A stretch of 61,773 bases of DNA from Thermococcus sp. (GTDB lineage Archaea > Methanobacteriota_B > Thermococci > Thermococcales > Thermococcaceae). The translations under genes and the position numbers were made by a program. Positions 58,634-61,773 of the stretch are shown piece by piece. Positions within the stretch are counted from its first letter, which is position 1, and every line of letters starts with the position of its first letter. The notes beneath the pieces are model-generated. The model saw nothing but the letters and a program-made list of their open reading frames with translations. It was not told the DNA's origin and searched no databases. Location of the stretch: the NCBI RefSeq assembly GCF_026988555.1, contig NZ_JALSLB010000026.1, positions 1-61,773 on the forward strand, read 5' to 3'.

Positions 58634-58818
58634 CCAAAGAGAGGGCATGCAGACACTGCCACTACATAACCACAGAGGACCGCTGCCCGGTCTGCGGCAG
58701 CAGGGACCTGAGCGAAGAGTGGTTCGACTTGGTGATAATCTCAGATCCCGAAAACAGCAGAATCGCCCAAAAATTGGGCGTTACCGTGCCCGGAAAGTAC
58801 GCTATAAGGGTTAGATGA
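58630..58818 (+). CDS. spt4: Transcription elongation factor Spt4 (RpoE'')
   Basis: This 62-residue zinc-binding protein is Spt4, the partner of Spt5 in processive elongation. The zinc site is ACRHCHYIT...CPVCGS near residues 6-24, followed by LSEEWFDLVIIS and the VPGKYAIRV end. It overlaps both neighbours by ATGA-type junctions, in the common archaeal order Rpo7-Spt4-DPCK-S24e-S27ae. Confidence 0.96.
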   Translation: MTKERACRHCHYITTEDRCPVCGSRDLSEEWFDLVIISDPENSRIAQKLGVTVPGKYAIRVR

Positions 58819-59348
58819 TGTACTTCAGATTAACCTCCGACCTGCGGAAACTCCTGAAGGAGCCCCTCGGCCGGCTTGAGAGGGGTGAAATCCCCGAACC
58901 GTACCTTCGGGCCAGGGGAGAACTCGAGAGAGCAGGTTACCTGATTACAGTGGGGGACGTTGTCACGGAGAACGTCCTTAAACTTGGGTTGAAGCCCGCG
59001 GTGGCCATATACGACCACCGAACCCACAGAAGGGAGTACGACCCGGACATAACAGACAGTGCAGTTGTTATGACCGTTCAAAATCCGCCGGGGACTATAA
59101 CGAAAGCTTTATTAAACGCGATTAGAAAGGGCTTCCTGCTCGCCAAGCGAGGGAGAAGGGTCTACATAAAGGTGAACGGCGAGGAAGACCTCGCGGCGAT
59201 TCCAGCCGTGCTCTACGCCCCAGAAGGGTCGGTGGTGGTTTACGGGCAGCCGAACGAGGGGGTAGTGCTTATAAAGGTAACATCCGAATGCAAGCTCAAG
59301 TGCGGAAAACTCATGTCGAAGATGGAGGTGATTCAAGATGGAGATTAA
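58815..59348 (+). CDS. GTP-dependent dephospho-CoA kinase (DUF359)
   Basis: This 177-residue enzyme matches the archaeal GTP-dependent dephospho-CoA kinase first shown for Thermococcus kodakarensis, which does the last step of coenzyme A synthesis. Conserved features include [29 protein letters not shown] and [13 protein letters not shown], with the acidic residues in the first, second and last segments. It lacks a P-loop, as the family does. It overlaps spt4 and S24e. Confidence 0.94.
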   Translation: MMYFRLTSDLRKLLKEPLGRLERGEIPEPYLRARGELERAGYLITVGDVVTENVLKLGLKPAVAIYDHRTHRREYDPDITDSAVVMTVQNPPGTITKALLNAIRKGFLLAKRGRRVYIKVNGEEDLAAIPAVLYAPEGSVVVYGQPNEGVVLIKVTSECKLKCGKLMSKMEVIQDGD

Positions 59349-59634
59349 GGTTACCGAGATTAAAGAGAACAAGCTCCTCGGAAGGAAGGAGATACACTTC
59401 GACGTCCTCCATGAGGGAGAGGCCACACCCTCCAGGAAGGAAGTAAAGGGCAAACTCGTCGCAATGCTCGACCTGAACCCAGAGACAACGGTCGTTCAGT
59501 ACATCAGGTCATTCTTCGGAAGCCACGTGAGCAGGGGGTACGCAAAGGCCTACGAGAGCAGGGAAAGAATGATGAACGTCGAGCCGGAGTACATCCTAAT
59601 TAGAGACGGGATCCTTCAGAAGAGTGAGGAGTGA
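59338..59634 (+). CDS. rps24e: 30S ribosomal protein S24e
   Basis: This 98-residue protein is S24e: [36 protein letters not shown] and [13 protein letters not shown] are diagnostic. ATG follows GGAGGTGATTCAAG and overlaps the kinase gene by 11 bases. Confidence 0.97.
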   Translation: MEIKVTEIKENKLLGRKEIHFDVLHEGEATPSRKEVKGKLVAMLDLNPETTVVQYIRSFFGSHVSRGYAKAYESRERMMNVEPEYILIRDGILQKSEE

Positions 59635-59647
59635 GGTGGTGGTTTAA

Positions 59648-59824
59648 ATGGCCAAGGGAAAGAAGAAAACCAGCCAGAAATGGAAGCTCTACGAGGTACA
59701 GGGGGGGAAGATAAAGAGGAAAAACCGCTTCTGCCCCCGCTGCGGTCCGGGTATCTTCATGGCAGACCACGGCGACCGCTGGGCATGCGGAAGGTGCGGC
59801 TACACCGAATGGAAGAAGAAGTGA
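59648..59824 (+). CDS. rps27ae: 30S ribosomal protein S27ae
   Basis: This 58-residue zinc-ribbon protein is S27ae. The basic start [17 protein letters not shown] is followed by the zinc ligands in FCPRCGPG and [11 protein letters not shown] (four cysteines). ATG at 59648 follows GAGGTGGTGGTTTAA. The gene is short and easily overlooked. T-rich sequence follows its stop. Confidence 0.97.
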   Translation: MAKGKKKTSQKWKLYEVQGGKIKRKNRFCPRCGPGIFMADHGDRWACGRCGYTEWKKK

Positions 59825-59880
59825 TTTCTTTTTCCTTCCATTTAAAACCGCTTTTCTACGGGCATCTGGGATGAGGAGAA

Positions 59881-60492
59881 TTGCCAACGTACTACGGCCT
59901 CAACCTCAAACTCCATCCTCAGGTCTACGAGCCCGCGGAGGATACCTTCCTCCTAGCTGAAAACCTCGCGGTCAGCGAAGGGGATACAGCCCTCGACGTT
60001 GGCACGGGCACGGGACTGATAGCCCTTCTGATGGCGAGGAAAGCCAGCTTTGTCCTCGGTGTGGACATCAATCCCCTCTCAGTTGAATTCGCCAAAGAGA
60101 ACGCCCGACTCAACGGGATCACCAACGTGGAGTTTCGCTTAAGCGACCTCTTTGAGAACGTCCGCGAAAAGTTCGACGTGATAACGTTCAACGCCCCCTA
60201 CCTGCCAGGTGAACCTGAGGAACCGATAGACCTAGCCCTGGTTGGGGGGAAAGACGGACGAGAAGTTATCGATAGGTTCATCGAGAGGGCAACGGAGCAC
60301 CTCAAACCCGGGGGAATCGTCCAGATAGTTCAGAGTTCAGTGACGGGGATAGACGAAACACTGAGAAAACTGGGGGAAAAGGGGCTGACTGGAAAGACCG
60401 TGGCTAAGAAACATATGTTCTTCGAAGACATAGTTCTGATAAACGGCCGTGCACCCGTCAGGCGAGACGATAACGTGGAACCTCAAACATGA
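59881..60492 (+). CDS. HemK2/MTQ2-type methyltransferase
   Basis: This 203-residue enzyme resembles HemK2 (Mtq2/N6AMT1), which methylates the glutamine of the GGQ motif in release factor aRF1. The opening VYEPAEDTFLLAENL and motif I LDVGTGTGLIALL are typical. The catalytic NPPY is replaced by NAPYLPG, an unusual change beside the target-binding Asn, although the Tyr is kept. The start is TTG at 59881 after GAGGAGAA. Another minus-strand small gene overlaps its tail. Confidence 0.85.
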   Translation: MPTYYGLNLKLHPQVYEPAEDTFLLAENLAVSEGDTALDVGTGTGLIALLMARKASFVLGVDINPLSVEFAKENARLNGITNVEFRLSDLFENVREKFDVITFNAPYLPGEPEEPIDLALVGGKDGREVIDRFIERATEHLKPGGIVQIVQSSVTGIDETLRKLGEKGLTGKTVAKKHMFFEDIVLINGRAPVRRDDNVEPQT

Positions 60493-60595
60493 GTTTAACC
60501 CGCGGGTATCCCTCGGATTCAACGTCCTCCTCGAAGAAGTTGATATGTATCTCCCTCGCTTTGATCTCGGGTTCGGGTTTTATTCGCTCAAACAT
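60458..60595 (-). CDS. Candidate leaderless small protein, 45 residues
   Basis: On the minus strand ATG at 60595 opens a 45-codon frame (start MFERIKPEPEIKAREIHINF, end FEVPRYRLA) whose codon use (GAG, AGG, ATA, CTC) matches the genome. TATA gtttaaaagg lies at about 60616-60626, near 28 bases upstream, so the message would begin at the ATG. The product is soluble, acidic-basic mixed and beta-like. No family is recognised. It overlaps the methyltransferase tail by 35 bases in the opposite direction. Confidence 0.5.
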   Translation of the reverse strand: MFERIKPEPEIKAREIHINFFEEDVESEGYPRVKLMFEVPRYRLA

Positions 60596-60744
60596 GAATT
60601 GGAAGGTCTCTTAACCCCTTTTAAACCTTTCGCAAATTGCCGAACTATTTTTCGACGATAAAATAACCAAACCACATCGCCAGGCCATCACATTTTTAAG
60701 AAGACCCGAGAAAGCTCACTCAGAGGGAGATTTAGGTGAGGCTA

Positions 60745-61746
60745 ATGGCGATAACATTTGTATTAAACCCCAACATGCCCGAGAAGATAACGGACCTCTT
60801 CAGGAAACAGCACTACGCGCTCGTGGGCAGGCACAGCTCGGTGAAGCTCTGCCACTGGCTCAAGGAGAGCATAAAGCACGACCGCTTCTGCTACAAGCAG
60901 AAGTTCTACAACATACACTCCCACCGCTGCCTGCAGATGACGCCTGTTACGGCATGGTGCACCCACAACTGCATATTCTGCTGGCGCCCGATGGAGGGCT
61001 TCCTCGGCACGGAGCTACCACAGCCCTGGGATGACCCAGCATTCATCGTCGAGGAGAGCATAAAAGCCCAGAGAAAACTCCTCGTCGGCTACAAGGGAAT
61101 GCCCGGCATAAACATGAAGAAGTTCGAGGAGGCATGGAACCCCAAGCACGCAGCCATAAGCCTATCCGGCGAGTCGATGCTCTACCCCTACATGGGCGAC
61201 CTGGTGGAGGAGTTCCACAAGCGCGGATTTACCACCTTCATCGTCACCAACGGAACCGTTCCGGAGAGGCTCGAGGAGATGAAGAGAGAGGACAAGCTGC
61301 CGAGCCAGCTCTACGTATCCCTCACCGCCCCGGACATCGAGACCTACAACCGGGTGAACGTCCCCATGATTCCGGACGGATGGGAGAAGATAAAGAAGAC
61401 GCTGGGACTCATGAATGACGCCCAGACCAGGACGGTGGTAAGGCTGACCCTCGTCAAGGGCGAGAACATGGGCAACCCCGAGGGCTACGCGAAGCTGATA
61501 AAGCTCGCCAACCCGATGTTCATTGAGGCAAAAGCCTACATGTTCGTCGGATTCTCGCGCAACAGGCTCACCATCAACAACATGCCGAGGCACGAGGAGA
61601 TTAAGGCCTTCGCCGAGGAGCTGGTGAAGCACCTGCCCGGCTACCACATCGAGGATGAATACGAGCCGAGCAGGGTCGTGCTCATAATGCGCGACGACGT
61701 TGATCCCCACGGAACCGGAATCGGTGGCAGATTCATAAAGCACTGA
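60745..61746 (+). CDS. taw1: 4-demethylwyosine synthase Taw1 (TYW1)
   Basis: This 333-residue radical SAM enzyme builds the tricyclic 4-demethylwyosine base at position 37 of tRNA-Phe from m1G and pyruvate. The radical SAM cluster is Cys72/76/79 (WCTHNCIFCW). A second cluster is held by Cys36, Cys49 and Cys62, with the 13-residue spacing seen in the Methanocaldococcus enzyme. ATG at 60745 follows AGGTGAGGCTA; a GTG three codons earlier lies in that signal. T-rich sequence follows the stop. Confidence 0.96.
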   Translation: MAITFVLNPNMPEKITDLFRKQHYALVGRHSSVKLCHWLKESIKHDRFCYKQKFYNIHSHRCLQMTPVTAWCTHNCIFCWRPMEGFLGTELPQPWDDPAFIVEESIKAQRKLLVGYKGMPGINMKKFEEAWNPKHAAISLSGESMLYPYMGDLVEEFHKRGFTTFIVTNGTVPERLEEMKREDKLPSQLYVSLTAPDIETYNRVNVPMIPDGWEKIKKTLGLMNDAQTRTVVRLTLVKGENMGNPEGYAKLIKLANPMFIEAKAYMFVGFSRNRLTINNMPRHEEIKAFAEELVKHLPGYHIEDEYEPSRVVLIMRDDVDPHGTGIGGRFIKH

Positions 61747-61773
61747 GGCCTGTCCCTTTGTTTTATAAGTTTT

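Overview
The window is a stretch of chromosome from a hyperthermophilic euryarchaeon of the order Thermococcales, most likely a Thermococcus. The evidence is a 775-residue intein-free family B DNA polymerase of the Thermococcus type, the three-subunit RPA operon (RPA41-RPA14-RPA32), archaeal translation and transcription genes (aIF2-gamma, S6e, L41e, S24e, S27ae, Rpo7, Spt4), a GTP-dependent dephospho-CoA kinase, digeranylgeranylglyceryl phosphate synthase, Dph2 and Taw1. Promoters are archaeal (TATA boxes such as gcttataaa or tttaaata about 25 bases upstream of short leaders), and ribosome binding sites read GGTGA or GGAGG. Gene density is very high, with many 4-base ATGA overlaps. No insertion sequence, CRISPR array or prophage was seen.

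Layout. 1-10 kb: TOPRIM-like DUF3226 protein, HAD hydrolase, DNA polymerase, an RNA m5C methyltransferase, AMMECR1, a thiamine-binding-type protein, a DUF373 membrane protein with a coiled-coil partner, and an endonuclease IV-like protein. 10-17 kb: a radical SAM protein, an ABC importer (fused permease plus ATPase, no binding protein), an NCS2 purine permease and a DtxR-type metal regulator. 17-18 kb: a minus-strand stable-RNA cluster (5S rRNA, tRNA-Asp, tRNA-Lys) embedded in diverged hairpin repeats. 18-31 kb: ScpB, RPA, a lipid prenyltransferase, a Clp1-type RNA kinase, an Lrp-type regulator, EngB, Sec61-beta, S6e, aIF2-gamma, and PIN, HD and DUF434 proteins. 31-34 kb: two lipoproteins holding three copies of one unnamed domain. 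34-39 kb: a second m5C methyltransferase, a HEAT-repeat protein apparently split by a frameshift, a METTL5-like methyltransferase and Dph2. 39-46 kb: two tandem secreted papain-like proteins, YbjQ, a candidate intramembrane protease, PadR with an SdpI gene broken by an in-frame TAG, a nitrilase and L41e. 46-52 kb: an MFS remnant, an HTH regulator, an M28 peptidase, a RAD55-like ATPase, a dolichol-phosphate mannose synthase-like protein, tRNA-Pro and tRNA-Gln.

The most interesting locus is 52.4-57.4 kb. A small winged-helix protein and a membrane-anchored DUF7344-type winged-helix protein precede two tandem secreted DUF1102 proteins, a Sec11/SipW-type signal peptidase carrying an extra extracytoplasmic domain, a third secreted protein with the same N-terminal signature and a cysteine-rich C-terminal domain, and a DUF5305-type membrane protein. 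The order resembles the bacterial TasA-SipW fibre module, and I infer an archaeal surface fibre or biofilm-matrix system. The first structural gene has a hairpin that covers its ribosome binding site.

57.5-61.7 kb is a housekeeping block: pyrophosphatase, Rpo7, Spt4, dephospho-CoA kinase, S24e, S27ae, a HemK2-type methyltransferase and the wyosine enzyme Taw1. Several candidate operators are visible as inverted repeats, notably a CCTAA(T/C)TGAATTAGG palindrome shared by two unlinked genes. Functions are assigned by family recognition from sequence alone; no database search was possible.
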